From: Thermoleophilaceae bacterium
Lineage (GTDB): Bacteria; Actinomycetota; Thermoleophilia; Solirubrobacterales; JACPNS01
DNA length: 64,000 nucleotides
Direction of reading: 5' to 3'
Assembly: GCA_016463365.1 (NCBI GenBank)
Contig: JAEMRJ010000001.1
Location: 1 to 64,000 of the forward strand
Shown here: positions 53,740 to 62,487 of the stretch, piece after piece
How positions within the stretch are numbered: the first letter of the stretch is position 1
Layout of the letters: every line of letters starts with the position of its first letter
Program-made: the position numbers and the translations under genes
The notes under the pieces: generated by a model
Told to the model about the DNA's origin: nothing
Database searches by the model: none
What the model saw: only the letters and a program-made list of their open reading frames with translations

Positions 53740-54027
53740 ATGCCTGAACTTTCTGACAAGCAACTCGACGAACTTCTCGACGCAATTGACTCGATGCCGA
53801 CCCCCAGCTTCTACCCGCCCCAAGCGCGGGAGGCTGGCGAGCCTTTCATCGAGCGCCACCGCATCGCCTTCGACGAAATCGTCTTCACCGTCTGGCACGC
53901 AGACGTTCCGATCGCCGTCAACCTCGACGCGAACTACAAGGCGGCCGACCAATACCTCGACCACTTGGACAAGGTCGGCTTGGCCTATCCGCCGCCCTCG
54001 TCCTCGCAATCAAAAGCCACTGACTAG
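53740..54027 (+). CDS. Hypothetical 95-residue acidic protein
   Basis: AAAAGGA before the ATG. Starts with an acidic helix (LSDKQLDELLDAID). No recognised domain. Last gene before the noncoding region upstream of the relaxase. Confidence 0.5.
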   Translation: MPELSDKQLDELLDAIDSMPTPSFYPPQAREAGEPFIERHRIAFDEIVFTVWHADVPIAVNLDANYKAADQYLDHLDKVGLAYPPPSSSQSKATD

Positions 54028-54439
54028 CCCGGCCTTCGAGCCGGCAAGTCGGGGGGCTGGCTAGGTGGTCTGAGAGCCGGGGGAGAGTTCGGGATTCTCA
54101 GCGTGGCCAGATCCGGCAGAGCAGCCGGCAAGCGCGCCGACCAGCGCCGGGGAACTTCGTCGCCCTGGCTGGCGCGCGCCTCCGGCGCAAGTTGTTGTCC
54201 CCGCCGACTCGCCGCAACCGCCGACCCGCCGCGGGCGCAAAAAGATTCAGCAAGACCGCAAGAACCAGCATCGAGCAAATCGAACTGGAAATCGACGAGA
54301 CAGACGAAACAGACCGACAAGCGACCAACGGAACGAAAAAGCAAGAAGGAGGAACGAAAACCGCATAGGTAAGCGAATAGAGACGGCAAAAAGCAAAAAG
54401 AGCACTACACACGGATGCACCCTCCGGGTGGCGGACTGA
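54028..54439 (+). other. Noncoding region upstream of relaxase, candidate oriT
   Basis: About 470 bp without a convincing gene. CCGGC/GCCGG hairpin just after the previous stop; then, from about 54240 to 54400, a stretch strikingly poor in T and rich in A on the plus strand; then CACCC-TCC-GGGTG (54418-54430). Origins of transfer usually sit beside the relaxase gene and combine inverted repeats with skewed composition. I cannot point to a nic site. Confidence 0.4.
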
Positions 54440-54499
54440 AATTTCTTTCAAAAACTCGATGACAGGGGGCTCGATTTCTCCCACTTACCAATTAGAACG
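54440..54499 (+). promoter_or_regulatory. Conserved conjugation promoter, copy D
   Basis: TTTCAAAAACTC, then GATGACA (54458-54464), 15 bases, CCCACTTACC (54480-54489), then AATTAGAACG and the ATG at 54500. No Shine-Dalgarno. AACTCGATGACAGG is shared with the 22.0-kb copies. Confidence 0.75.
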
Positions 54500-57400
54500 A
54501 TGGTTTCCCCTGGACGAGTAACAGCGCAGTCGATCGACTACTACAGCGACAAAGTCGCCTCGAGCGCCGAGGAGTATTTCTCCGGTCGCGGCGAAGCGGA
54601 CGGCACTTGGCTGGGCAGCGGCGCACTGAAACTCGGCCTAAAAGAAGAGTTCGTTTCACAAAAAATGTTTGAAACGATCTTCAGCGGCAAGACGCCAAAG
54701 GGCGAATATCTCGCCGATCACTTCTCCCGCAAAACGGTTCTGGCGGTCGACATGACGTTCTCCGCGCCCAAGTCGGTTTCGGTTCTATGGGCGCTCGCGC
54801 CGGCCCGGATCCGGCACGAAATCGAGGCCGCGCATGAGGCTGCAGTCCAGGCCGGTTTCGCCCATTTGGAGCGCGAGTGTGCGTGGGGCAGGCAAGGCAA
54901 GGGAGGCGTTCGCAAGGTCGAGGGGCAGGGGCTCACGGCCGCCGCATATCGCCACCGCACCTCTCGCGACGCGGACCCTCAGCTCCATACTCACGTTCTA
55001 GTTGCGAACTTTGTTGAGTTCCCTGACGGCACTTACGGCTCGCTCGATACGGCGCGTTTCTGGCACCAGGCGCCGACGCTCACGGCGCTCTACCACCGCG
55101 AGCTGCGCAAGGAGATGACGCAGCGTTTGGGGGTCGGTTGGGGGGAGGCAAAACACGGCATGGCAGACATCGCCGACTTCCCTTCTGAGCTGAAAGAACT
55201 GTTCTCAAAAAGGCACCAGCAGATCGTCCGCGCCGCTGGCGATTTCGGCCGCGACAACCCCTGGACTCGGCAACTCCAAACGATCCTCACCCGCCGCTCG
55301 AAGAAGGTCGCAAAACACAAGATGTTTGACGACTGGACCGAGGAAGCGGCGGCCGCCGGATACCAGCCTGCCGACGTCCTCGCGCTCTGCCATCGGGCCA
55401 AGCTCGCCACCGCGACAGCCCCTCAGATCGCCGCGGCGATCTCGAAGATTCAGAGCAGCGAAATGCTTGTCAGCTCGTCGGCCCACTTCGGCCGCCGCCA
55501 CGTAATCGCGCTCTTCGCGCAAGAGCTTCCGGCGAACCTTTCCAACGAAGACGTGACACGGCTCGCAGACGAATTCATCGGCAGCCAGCTCGTCACTCTG
55601 ACGCCCGGGGGAGAGTCTGCCGCGACGCACCTGACCTCACACATGAAGGCCGGCGACACGCCGCTCACCACACCTGAGATGTACGCAATCGAGCAGCGCG
55701 CAATGAGCGTCGTTCGTGACGGAGTCCACCAGTCGAAGATTCGCCTCACCGCCGAAGAGATCGAAGACGGACTCCGTCGCCACGCGCCGGCGACTCTCGG
55801 CGAAGACCAGCGCGCGATGATCGAACACATTCTCGGATCGGGCAACGTCGTCGACTGCGTAGTCGGTGACGCAGGCACCGGCAAGACATTCTCGTTCGAC
55901 ATCGCCCACAAGATCCTCGCCGAACACGGATTCAAAATGGGAGGCGGAGCACTCGCGGCCGTCGCCGCCCAGGAGCTCTCGGAGAAGGCGAGCATGAACT
56001 CTTCAACGATCGCTTCGATCCTCTGGAACATCGAACATCAGAACAAGCGGTTCCTGAACAACCTGCCAGACATTCTCGTGATCGACGAGGCGGCGATGGT
56101 CGGCACGAAGGCGGCCGGCAAGCTGATCGACTTCTGCGACGAACACGACATGAAGCTCATTCTTGTTGGCGACGCCAAGCAGATTCCGGCGATCGAGGCG
56201 GGCGGAATGTTCTCGATGATCGACAGCGAAATCGGATCGGCGCGCCTTTACGAGAACTACCGCCAACGCGGAAACGCCGCGCACGTCGAACTCGTCAACG
56301 AGTGGCGCGACGGCCACGCCGGCGTCGCCCTCGAACTCGCCGACCAGCTCGGCCAGCTGAACATCGCCGGCACCGAGTCGGAAATGCTCGAGCAGATGAT
56401 GGGGGACTGGGCAGCTGATCCGCACCGCGCAGAATCCGTGATGATCGCCGTCCGCCACGTCGAGGTCCGCGCGCTCAACAAGGCGGCGCAGCAGGCACGC
56501 CTCGAGGCCGGCGAGATTGACGGCAAGCACGTAAAGACAAATCTCTACAACTTCCACGTCGGCGACCAAATCCGGTGCAAGGCGCGCGACGAAGATCGCC
56601 TCGTCCACAACGGAACCGATGGCACAGTCGTCAAGGTCAACCGTCTTCTCAAGAGCGTCACGATCCAGACTTCGGACGGCCGCCGCGTCGACCTCCCGCG
56701 CGAATACGTCAGCGACCCCGAAAAGTTCCAGCTCGGCTACGCGCTCACCGCCGCGTCGGTCCAGGGCGCGACTTTCTTCAACGCCTACGTCGCGCTCTCG
56801 GCGAGCATGAACCGCGAGGTCGCATACACCGCCAACAGCCGCGCGACCAACGCGACGCACCTCTACACCTACACCGATGATCCGTTCGAGAACCACGCGG
56901 GCTTTGAGCCCGACAAGGATTATGAGCCGCTCCAGCACCTCGTCGAGGCGCTCCAACGTTCGAGCGCGCAGCTGGCTGCGACCGCACTTGGCGAAGAGGA
57001 CGACTACTGCAACTACAGCGTCGAGGAAATCCAAGAAGCGATCGACGAGCACCATGACCACATGACGCGCGACGTCATCACTCAGTACGACGCAGCGCTC
57101 GAGGAGTCGCCGGTCGACGAGCTGCCCGATGACATCTTCATTGATCCGGCGATCGTTCGCGATTGGGCAGAGCAACACCCCGACCTCGCGCGCACCTACC
57201 AAAACCTCCGACTCGAACTCTCGATGCGCGTCCGTCAGGAGGCTGCCTTCGCAAGCGTCACGCCTCCGGCCTGGGCGATCGCAGAGCTTGGCCCCGTCCC
57301 CGATTCTCCGATCACCCGCACCTACTGGCGTGAGGGCTACAAGCACATCGCCCGCCACCGTGTTCGCTTCGGACTGACTGAGCACGAGCTGGCCTACGGC

Positions 57401-57517
57401 GCGAACGCGACCTCGCTCGAAGAGAAGCGCAGCGCCAAGCTCGCTAAGGGGCGCGCAAGCGACACCCGCCAACAGGTCCGAGATGCGGCGACAGAAATCA
57501 AGGGCGCGGCGCTCTAA
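54500..57517 (+). CDS. MobF/TrwC-type relaxase-helicase
   Basis: A 1005-residue protein. The N-terminal relaxase has tandem Tyr14-Tyr15, DMTFSAPKSVS (84-94) and the metal-binding His triad His152, His163, His165 (in HRTSRDADPQLHTH). It nicks oriT and stays linked to the strand through Tyr. A RecD-like helicase follows with GDAGTGKT (456-463), LVIDEAAMVG (about 526) and GDAKQIPAI (about 556), and a C-terminal motif with ALTAASVQGATF. The last ~150 residues are acidic and likely contact the coupling protein. Starts 10 bases after the conserved promoter box. Confidence 0.95.
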   Translation: MVSPGRVTAQSIDYYSDKVASSAEEYFSGRGEADGTWLGSGALKLGLKEEFVSQKMFETIFSGKTPKGEYLADHFSRKTVLAVDMTFSAPKSVSVLWALAPARIRHEIEAAHEAAVQAGFAHLERECAWGRQGKGGVRKVEGQGLTAAAYRHRTSRDADPQLHTHVLVANFVEFPDGTYGSLDTARFWHQAPTLTALYHRELRKEMTQRLGVGWGEAKHGMADIADFPSELKELFSKRHQQIVRAAGDFGRDNPWTRQLQTILTRRSKKVAKHKMFDDWTEEAAAAGYQPADVLALCHRAKLATATAPQIAAAISKIQSSEMLVSSSAHFGRRHVIALFAQELPANLSNEDVTRLADEFIGSQLVTLTPGGESAATHLTSHMKAGDTPLTTPEMYAIEQRAMSVVRDGVHQSKIRLTAEEIEDGLRRHAPATLGEDQRAMIEHILGSGNVVDCVVGDAGTGKTFSFDIAHKILAEHGFKMGGGALAAVAAQELSEKASMNSSTIASILWNIEHQNKRFLNNLPDILVIDEAAMVGTKAAGKLIDFCDEHDMKLILVGDAKQIPAIEAGGMFSMIDSEIGSARLYENYRQRGNAAHVELVNEWRDGHAGVALELADQLGQLNIAGTESEMLEQMMGDWAADPHRAESVMIAVRHVEVRALNKAAQQARLEAGEIDGKHVKTNLYNFHVGDQIRCKARDEDRLVHNGTDGTVVKVNRLLKSVTIQTSDGRRVDLPREYVSDPEKFQLGYALTAASVQGATFFNAYVALSASMNREVAYTANSRATNATHLYTYTDDPFENHAGFEPDKDYEPLQHLVEALQRSSAQLAATALGEEDDYCNYSVEEIQEAIDEHHDHMTRDVITQYDAALEESPVDELPDDIFIDPAIVRDWAEQHPDLARTYQNLRLELSMRVRQEAAFASVTPPAWAIAELGPVPDSPITRTYWREGYKHIARHRVRFGLTEHELAYGANATSLEEKRSAKLAKGRASDTRQQVRDAATEIKGAAL

Positions 57518-57520
57518 GCG

Positions 57521-58219
57521 ATGGAACAGTCCTACACCGTTCCCGAGGGAGTCGCCGCGATCACCGTTCACGCAAAGACCGCTCCCGGCAAACCGCACAT
57601 TCCCGAGTACAGCAAGCCCCACGCCATCACGCTCGACGTATTCCAGATCAATGCGGCCGACGTCATGTTCCAATCGACCATTAGGTTCGAGGGCGAAGAG
57701 GGCCTGCTCGACGCCCACAAACTGATCGAACGCTCCGGTTGGAAGCTCCTGGCCTTCAACGCGTTCAACTTCGACTATCGGATTCTCTCCGGGCAGATTG
57801 ACGTCGCTGAGTATCTGCCACGAACGATCGACGTTTTCTACGGACTCTGGAACCTCATCAATTCCGACTCGATTGCCAAGACCGGCAAAGCCCTGACCAG
57901 CGCCGGTGACCTTCGCTTTGTCAACTTGTTTATCGAGAACGTGGCGGACCACTCGCCGCGGCCGCGGCAACGCGGCGAAGACTTGATGCTCCTCTGGCTT
58001 CAGATCATGCGAAGCAACGAAGTCCGCGCCGGCGGGCGAACGTTCAAACTCACGCGCGCGGCCGGATTGCGCTTGATCGGAGCCACGCCCTACTTTGAAG
58101 ACGCCCGTGGCTGGGCAGATGAGCTGATCGAGAACGGCTCGCTGCTCGGCAGCCCAGCTCGAGGCCACGAGAAAGAACGCGACGCCGTCTTTCTCAAGCG
58201 TTACCGGCACTACCGCTGA
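57521..58219 (+). CDS. Hypothetical protein after relaxase, possibly exonuclease-like
   Basis: 232 residues, 3 bases after the relaxase stop and surely co-transcribed. ITLDVF and LLAFNAFNFDYRILSG recall motifs I and II of DEDD 3'-5' exonucleases (Asp; Asn-x-x-Phe-Asp), with RTIDVF between, but the first motif lacks the usual D-x-E, so activity is uncertain. A role in handling transferred DNA is only suggested by position. Confidence 0.45.
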   Translation: MEQSYTVPEGVAAITVHAKTAPGKPHIPEYSKPHAITLDVFQINAADVMFQSTIRFEGEEGLLDAHKLIERSGWKLLAFNAFNFDYRILSGQIDVAEYLPRTIDVFYGLWNLINSDSIAKTGKALTSAGDLRFVNLFIENVADHSPRPRQRGEDLMLLWLQIMRSNEVRAGGRTFKLTRAAGLRLIGATPYFEDARGWADELIENGSLLGSPARGHEKERDAVFLKRYRHYR

Positions 58220-58428
58220 CGGCCCAGACGCACCAGGGGAGGGGGGAAGCTTGTTTGGCTTATCGCACGGCTTGTCCGCCAAGGCCGAGCGTTGTCGCCG
58301 CTGCGCGGCGAGCCTTGGCTCCCGGCGCCGTGCGGACGGCAGGGGGGACAAGAGAGCAACGGCATCACCCGCCGTCGCCCGCCCGGCGAGACCAACTGCT
58401 CACACCCTCTTCACCGAAAGCTCGCAAC
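58220..58428 (+). other. Intergenic region with nested hairpin
   Basis: CCAAGGC (58279-58285) pairs with GCCTTGG (58312-58318); inside, after a 9-base bulge, TCGCCGC-TGC-GCGGCGA (58295-58311) is a perfect 7-bp stem. GC-rich sequence follows without a T tract. Possible structured RNA or processing site between the relaxase unit and the next genes. Confidence 0.5.
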
Positions 58429-58809
58429 ATGCAGAAGATCCATATGCGCTGCCCCGTACTCGTCGACATCGTCTTTGACGTCGCCGAGGACGCGATCGAG
58501 AAAGTCACGCTGACTCAGCCCGGCCTCTCCAAGTACGAAGCGATCGACAGCCCTCCGCCGACGCCGCGCCAACTGCTCAAGATCGCCGACTGGGCCTGGG
58601 AAGACTTCGCGTTTGAAACCGACGAGAGCGACTGCTCACTGTTTCACGTCGCCGGCCGAGACATCAAGACCGGACTCAAGGTCGAGCTCTTTGTCAGTTC
58701 CAGTGAAGCCACGATCGCCGAGGCCAAAGCAGCGGTCGTGTACGCGATTCAACACAGCAGCCAGTTGGTCGACGCGAAGGCGACCCTTCGCACGAACTCC
58801 GATGCCTGA
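58429..58809 (+). CDS. Hypothetical protein
   Basis: 126 residues starting MQKIHMRCP; weak ribosome site. Beta-rich start, then helices. Its stop lies within the next gene's start (8-base overlap). Not recognised. Confidence 0.5.
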   Translation: MQKIHMRCPVLVDIVFDVAEDAIEKVTLTQPGLSKYEAIDSPPPTPRQLLKIADWAWEDFAFETDESDCSLFHVAGRDIKTGLKVELFVSSSEATIAEAKAAVVYAIQHSSQLVDAKATLRTNSDA

Positions 58810-59248
58810 GAACGCGAACACCAAAGTAACTGAAGAGTGGACCTACGCCGGCCGCCGCATCGGGCTCGCAAACAACCTCCTATTCACCTGGCTCGACGCA
58901 AAGGGGGAGGAGCGCGTCTTCTCCAAGCTCAAGCACCACGCCCTCGCCGGCGTTTACGAGATCGACGTCGATCGCGACGAGGAGGGCGCATTCCGCGGCG
59001 CCTACTTCGCGAGCCTCCATTTCGTCAAGCGACTCAGCGTTGACGACGATCCTCGCGTGTCCTCCTGGCTCGTCGAGGACCGCGCCGCCTTTGAAGCCGA
59101 CGAGCAGCGCAAATTCGAGGCCCGCGCCAAACGCGACGACCAGCTGCCTCACCTCACGCTCGAGCAACTACGCGACCACGCGCGCGAGCACTTGACCCCG
59201 CGCCAGCGCACCGCCCTCACGGCCTGGCTCATCAACTACATCCGATGA
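58802..59248 (+). CDS. Hypothetical protein
   Basis: 148 residues starting MPENANTKV. Acidic and helical toward the C-terminus (LEQLRDHAREHLTPRQRTAL). Overlaps genes on both sides (8 bases before; ATGA after), so it is part of a compact operon. Not recognised. Confidence 0.55.
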   Translation: MPENANTKVTEEWTYAGRRIGLANNLLFTWLDAKGEERVFSKLKHHALAGVYEIDVDRDEEGAFRGAYFASLHFVKRLSVDDDPRVSSWLVEDRAAFEADEQRKFEARAKRDDQLPHLTLEQLRDHAREHLTPRQRTALTAWLINYIR

Positions 59249-60069
59249 CAGCGACACTCGACACATCCACTCCAGTCGTCCTGCCCTGCGCAGATCCTCC
59301 AGCCGCCGTCACGTTCGAGATCCTTGACGCCTACGACGGTTCACTCAGCTGGGTTCAGGAACCCTTGGCTCACGTCTATGTCTATGTAGGCGAAGAGCAG
59401 CTCGATTCCCTGTTTGTTTATCTCGGCAGCACGATCCTCGAGTTCTTTACGCCGCCCGAAGGTGTTGTCGTACCGCCAGCTGCGCTGGCGGCGGCCGACG
59501 CGCAAGCGCAAAAGGAGATCCGCGCGATGTGTGAGTCAATCGACTTCATGCTTGAGCCGGCCCTCGACTCCACCTGGAAGGACGTTCCAAACGACCGCGG
59601 GTTTTGCCTGCCGTGCAGAGACAGCGTCGAACCGAAGTACATCTGGGACGACGCAACCCAGGGGGGAGGCGCCGAGCGCCGCAAACTCCTCGAGTTCGCC
59701 TTTGACCCGCGCAACAACCTCCTAGTCAGCCGCTTTGATCCAGCTCAAGACCATTGGCGCATTGAGTCACCGGAACTCTCCTACGAGATCCGTATTCGGC
59801 CAAAGACGGGCGAGATCCGCGTCACCGCCAAGCGCGGCCACTATGAAATCGCAAGCGAACACTTTGACGCCAGCGATCCGGAACTTGAACCCTTCGCCGA
59901 TCCCGTAACCATCTCGGGGCTTCCTGGCGCTGACACGACCCGCGCGATCGTCCGTAGCTGCGCGAAAGCGATTAGGCACGGCAAACTGACAAGAGAGACC
60001 GAGCGCACAATCACGTCACCTCGCGCCCCACAACTACTTACCAACCCCGCCGCGGCGGCCGACAACTAA
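59245..60069 (+). CDS. Hypothetical 274-residue protein
   Basis: Starts in an ATGA overlap. Beta-rich, with one Cys pair (CLPCRD) and no membrane segment. Not recognised. Confidence 0.55.
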   Translation: MTATLDTSTPVVLPCADPPAAVTFEILDAYDGSLSWVQEPLAHVYVYVGEEQLDSLFVYLGSTILEFFTPPEGVVVPPAALAAADAQAQKEIRAMCESIDFMLEPALDSTWKDVPNDRGFCLPCRDSVEPKYIWDDATQGGGAERRKLLEFAFDPRNNLLVSRFDPAQDHWRIESPELSYEIRIRPKTGEIRVTAKRGHYEIASEHFDASDPELEPFADPVTISGLPGADTTRAIVRSCAKAIRHGKLTRETERTITSPRAPQLLTNPAAAADN

Positions 60070-60107
60070 CCAGTCAGCGATCCGCGGCCAATGACTGTCT
60101 TAATCCC

Positions 60108-60437
60108 ATGAGCACACTCACCGAAAATCCCAACCTCGACGAGCGGACGCGCGCTGCGATCGCTGAGATCGAAGAAGACACCGACCGCGTGATCGCCTCA
60201 GGCGACGTCGCCGCCGGCGCTTCTCACCTTGCAAGCATCGTCGCCTGGCAGCAGTCCGTCGAAAGCGCCATCGTCGTCAACGACAACGAACTCGCTGATC
60301 TCGCCGACGCCCCGGCCGACGACTCGCTCGTGATCGCCTTTCGCGGTCTCGAACGTTGCTTTCAGGCCTCCCTCCAGGCTGCGACCACCCTTCGCAAACG
60401 CATGGAGGATCATCTGAACACCGTCAGCCTCCACTGA
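60108..60437 (+). CDS. Small acidic helical protein
   Basis: 109 residues, strongly acidic with long helices (TRAAIAEIEEDTDRVI; LQAATTLRKRME). No ribosome site is obvious. It resembles the product of the next gene in size and helical content. Not recognised. Confidence 0.5.
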   Translation: MSTLTENPNLDERTRAAIAEIEEDTDRVIASGDVAAGASHLASIVAWQQSVESAIVVNDNELADLADAPADDSLVIAFRGLERCFQASLQAATTLRKRMEDHLNTVSLH

Positions 60438-60453
60438 CCTTCCCCCAGGGTTT

Positions 60454-60486
60454 CCCCGGCCGGTTTCGTTGCTGTACCGGCCGGGG
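60454..60486 (+). terminator. 10-bp perfect hairpin
   Basis: CCCCGGCCGG (60454-60463) pairs with CCGGCCGGGG (60477-60486), followed by CACTTCTTT. It could terminate the previous gene partly or cover the ribosome site of the gene at 60496. Confidence 0.6.
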
Positions 60487-60495
60487 CACTTCTTT

Positions 60496-60834
60496 ATGTC
60501 CAAAGACTTCCCCGACACACTTCCCTACTGGGCCCCACGTGACCCAGACGGCACCAAAGCAAGCCTCGCCGCCGCCGTCGACGAAGCCATCGCCTCGCCC
60601 TTGATCGAAACCCACGAACTTGTTCACGGTCAGCTCGAGGCGATCGTGCAAATCACAGACGGATACGCGCGGGCGATCAGCTCGACCATCTCAGGCCAAC
60701 CCGACATGAGCGACGAACGCCGCGCCGAGCTCGCCGACACGCGCAAAGCCTTCCAGCGCGTTGCCACCTTGGCCCGCAACCAGCTCGCACGTCTTGCGGA
60801 GTTCCGCCAAGCCGACCTCACCAATCCGGGCTGA
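60496..60834 (+). CDS. Small helical protein
   Basis: 112 residues starting MSKDFPDTLP, 9 bases after the hairpin and without a Shine-Dalgarno. A TTG at 60469 would place the hairpin in the coding region and is less likely. Mainly helical; unknown. Confidence 0.45.
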   Translation: MSKDFPDTLPYWAPRDPDGTKASLAAAVDEAIASPLIETHELVHGQLEAIVQITDGYARAISSTISGQPDMSDERRAELADTRKAFQRVATLARNQLARLAEFRQADLTNPG

Positions 60835-60848
60835 CCCGCCCGACTGCC

Positions 60849-61649
60849 ATGAACTCAACTCCCTCCGACAGCCGCCGCGTCGCCTACGACGCGATACTCA
60901 ACCACGCCATTCTCACGGCAGACCAAGAGGTCTGTCTGGCGCGCCGCATCCAGAGCGGCGACGACCTGGCCAAGGCGGAGCTGATGTCCCACAACTACAA
61001 GCTCGTCGCCAGCCGCGCCACCTACTACGCCCAGCGCTGCCGCCAGCTTGAGTTTGACGACCTCTTCAGCGCCGGCTACGAGGGCCTCGACACGGCTGCC
61101 GAACGCTTCGACCCCGAGCGCGGCTTCAAGTTCAGCACCTACAGCACCTTCTGGATTGACCACATGATCCAAAAGGAAATCGCCAACGCCGAATTCACAA
61201 TTCGACCGTCCCAGCAAGCACTCAAAGATACGCGCCTACTCACACGCACCGAGTGGCAAGAAAACCAACGCCGTCAAGCAGACGTTTCGGAATCCGAACT
61301 CGCCGAGCTAACCGGGCTTTCTCTAGAGGCAATCGCGAAACTTCGCCTGATCGACCGAATTGACAACTTGGACAGACGCCGCCTGGGCTTCGACGGACCT
61401 CTGCACGAGTCGATCCCCGACCCCAAGACCATTGAGGCCGAAGTCGATCCGGCTTTCACCGATCTTGTCGCGCGCGCCCTCTCGAAACTCCCAGATCAGC
61501 AGCGCGAAGACGTCCTCGCCCTCGCCGTACTTGACGCGAGCCCGACTTCCCAAGGCCGGCGCACTCACCGAAGCGCCGTCGCAACTGGCCGCTCCTTCCG
61601 CGCCGGCCTCGGTGCTCTCCGCCAAGAACTGGAAGGCGTGTACGCATGA
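60849..61649 (+). CDS. Sigma-70 family protein with degenerate region 4
   Basis: 266 residues. Region 2 is well kept (LEFDDLFSAGYEGLDTAAE, RFDPERGFKFSTYSTFWIDH, about 68-106) and a region 3-like helix-turn-helix follows (SESELAELTGLSLEAI). The C-terminal part, after LPDQQREDVLALAVLD, lacks a normal region 4 helix-turn-helix and is Arg-rich instead. It may bind polymerase and the -10 element but not read a -35 in the usual way. Its end overlaps the next sigma gene (ATGA). Confidence 0.8.
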   Translation: MNSTPSDSRRVAYDAILNHAILTADQEVCLARRIQSGDDLAKAELMSHNYKLVASRATYYAQRCRQLEFDDLFSAGYEGLDTAAERFDPERGFKFSTYSTFWIDHMIQKEIANAEFTIRPSQQALKDTRLLTRTEWQENQRRQADVSESELAELTGLSLEAIAKLRLIDRIDNLDRRRLGFDGPLHESIPDPKTIEAEVDPAFTDLVARALSKLPDQQREDVLALAVLDASPTSQGRRTHRSAVATGRSFRAGLGALRQELEGVYA

Positions 61650-62485
61650 CTTCTTCCACGACATACAGGGCGCGCAACACTGACCCACGCTCTTACGAGG
61701 AAGCACGCGGAGAGATTGACCGCACGCTCTATAAGCACACACTCCTCACGGCCGCGCAAGAAAAGAACCTCGCCAAGCGCATCGAGCGCGGCGACCACGA
61801 CGCCAAGATGGAGCTGATCGAGAAGAACATGCGGCTCGTGCGCTCCCTCGCGTTCCCGTACGCCCGTACCTGCAGTTTCCTCGACATCGACGACATCACC
61901 GCGATCGGCGTGATCGGCCTGACGCGCGCCGCAGAAAAATTCGACTACCGCAAGGGTTTCAAATTCAGCACTTACGCGACCTGGTGGATCAAGCAGTCAA
62001 TAAGCCGCGGAATCGCCAACGAAGAAGAGACGATTCGCGCTCCCGTCCATATTCAGGAGCAGTACCGCGCGCTTCGCCGGGCATACGCCAAATTCGTGCA
62101 AGACACCGAGCACGAACCGACGGATGTAGAACTCTCTGAAGCGTCTGGCATGTCCCTCGATCTCGTCCACACCTGGCAGATCTCCCGACCCGGGCGTTCG
62201 CTGAACGCCGGCGTGGGGGAGGAGGGTGACACCGAATTCCTGGACCTGCTCGCGGACCCCGACGCCGACACCTACGAGGAATCGGCATCTGAGCTGCAGA
62301 AGCAAGAGGTAGCCCACCTTCTTGCCGATCTACCTGAGGAAGAGCGGACCGTCGTGTTTGCCCGCTTCTTTGACAACAAGGGCCTTCGCACAGTTGCGAA
62401 GGAGATGGGCCTGCCAGTGACCGAGGTCCGCAAACTCGAACACCAGGCCAGCTCCAAACTGCGCGAACTCTACGGAGCAAACTGA
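61646..62485 (+). CDS. Primary-like sigma-70 factor
   Basis: 279 residues with all regions: region 2 (FLDIDDITAIGVIGLTRA; KFDYRKGFKFSTYATWWIKQ, 98-117), region 3 (EPTDVELSEASGMSLDLV) and region 4 (DNKGLRTVAKEMGLPVTEVR near the end). It resembles RpoD group factors but lacks region 1.1, so it is like a group 2 sigma. Co-translated with the preceding sigma protein, which suggests the two are made in fixed proportion. Confidence 0.88.
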   Translation: MTSSTTYRARNTDPRSYEEARGEIDRTLYKHTLLTAAQEKNLAKRIERGDHDAKMELIEKNMRLVRSLAFPYARTCSFLDIDDITAIGVIGLTRAAEKFDYRKGFKFSTYATWWIKQSISRGIANEEETIRAPVHIQEQYRALRRAYAKFVQDTEHEPTDVELSEASGMSLDLVHTWQISRPGRSLNAGVGEEGDTEFLDLLADPDADTYEESASELQKQEVAHLLADLPEEERTVVFARFFDNKGLRTVAKEMGLPVTEVRKLEHQASSKLRELYGAN

Positions 62486-62487
62486 TC

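Noticed and set aside
54103..54372. 89-codon basic frame upstream of the relaxase
   Set aside because: GTG start without ribosome site, and composition driven by the T-poor stretch rather than by the local codon pattern; more likely noncoding oriT-type DNA.
56003..58351. 782-codon minus-strand frame opposite the relaxase and next gene
   Set aside because: Antisense shadow of the helicase domain; no recognisable protein.
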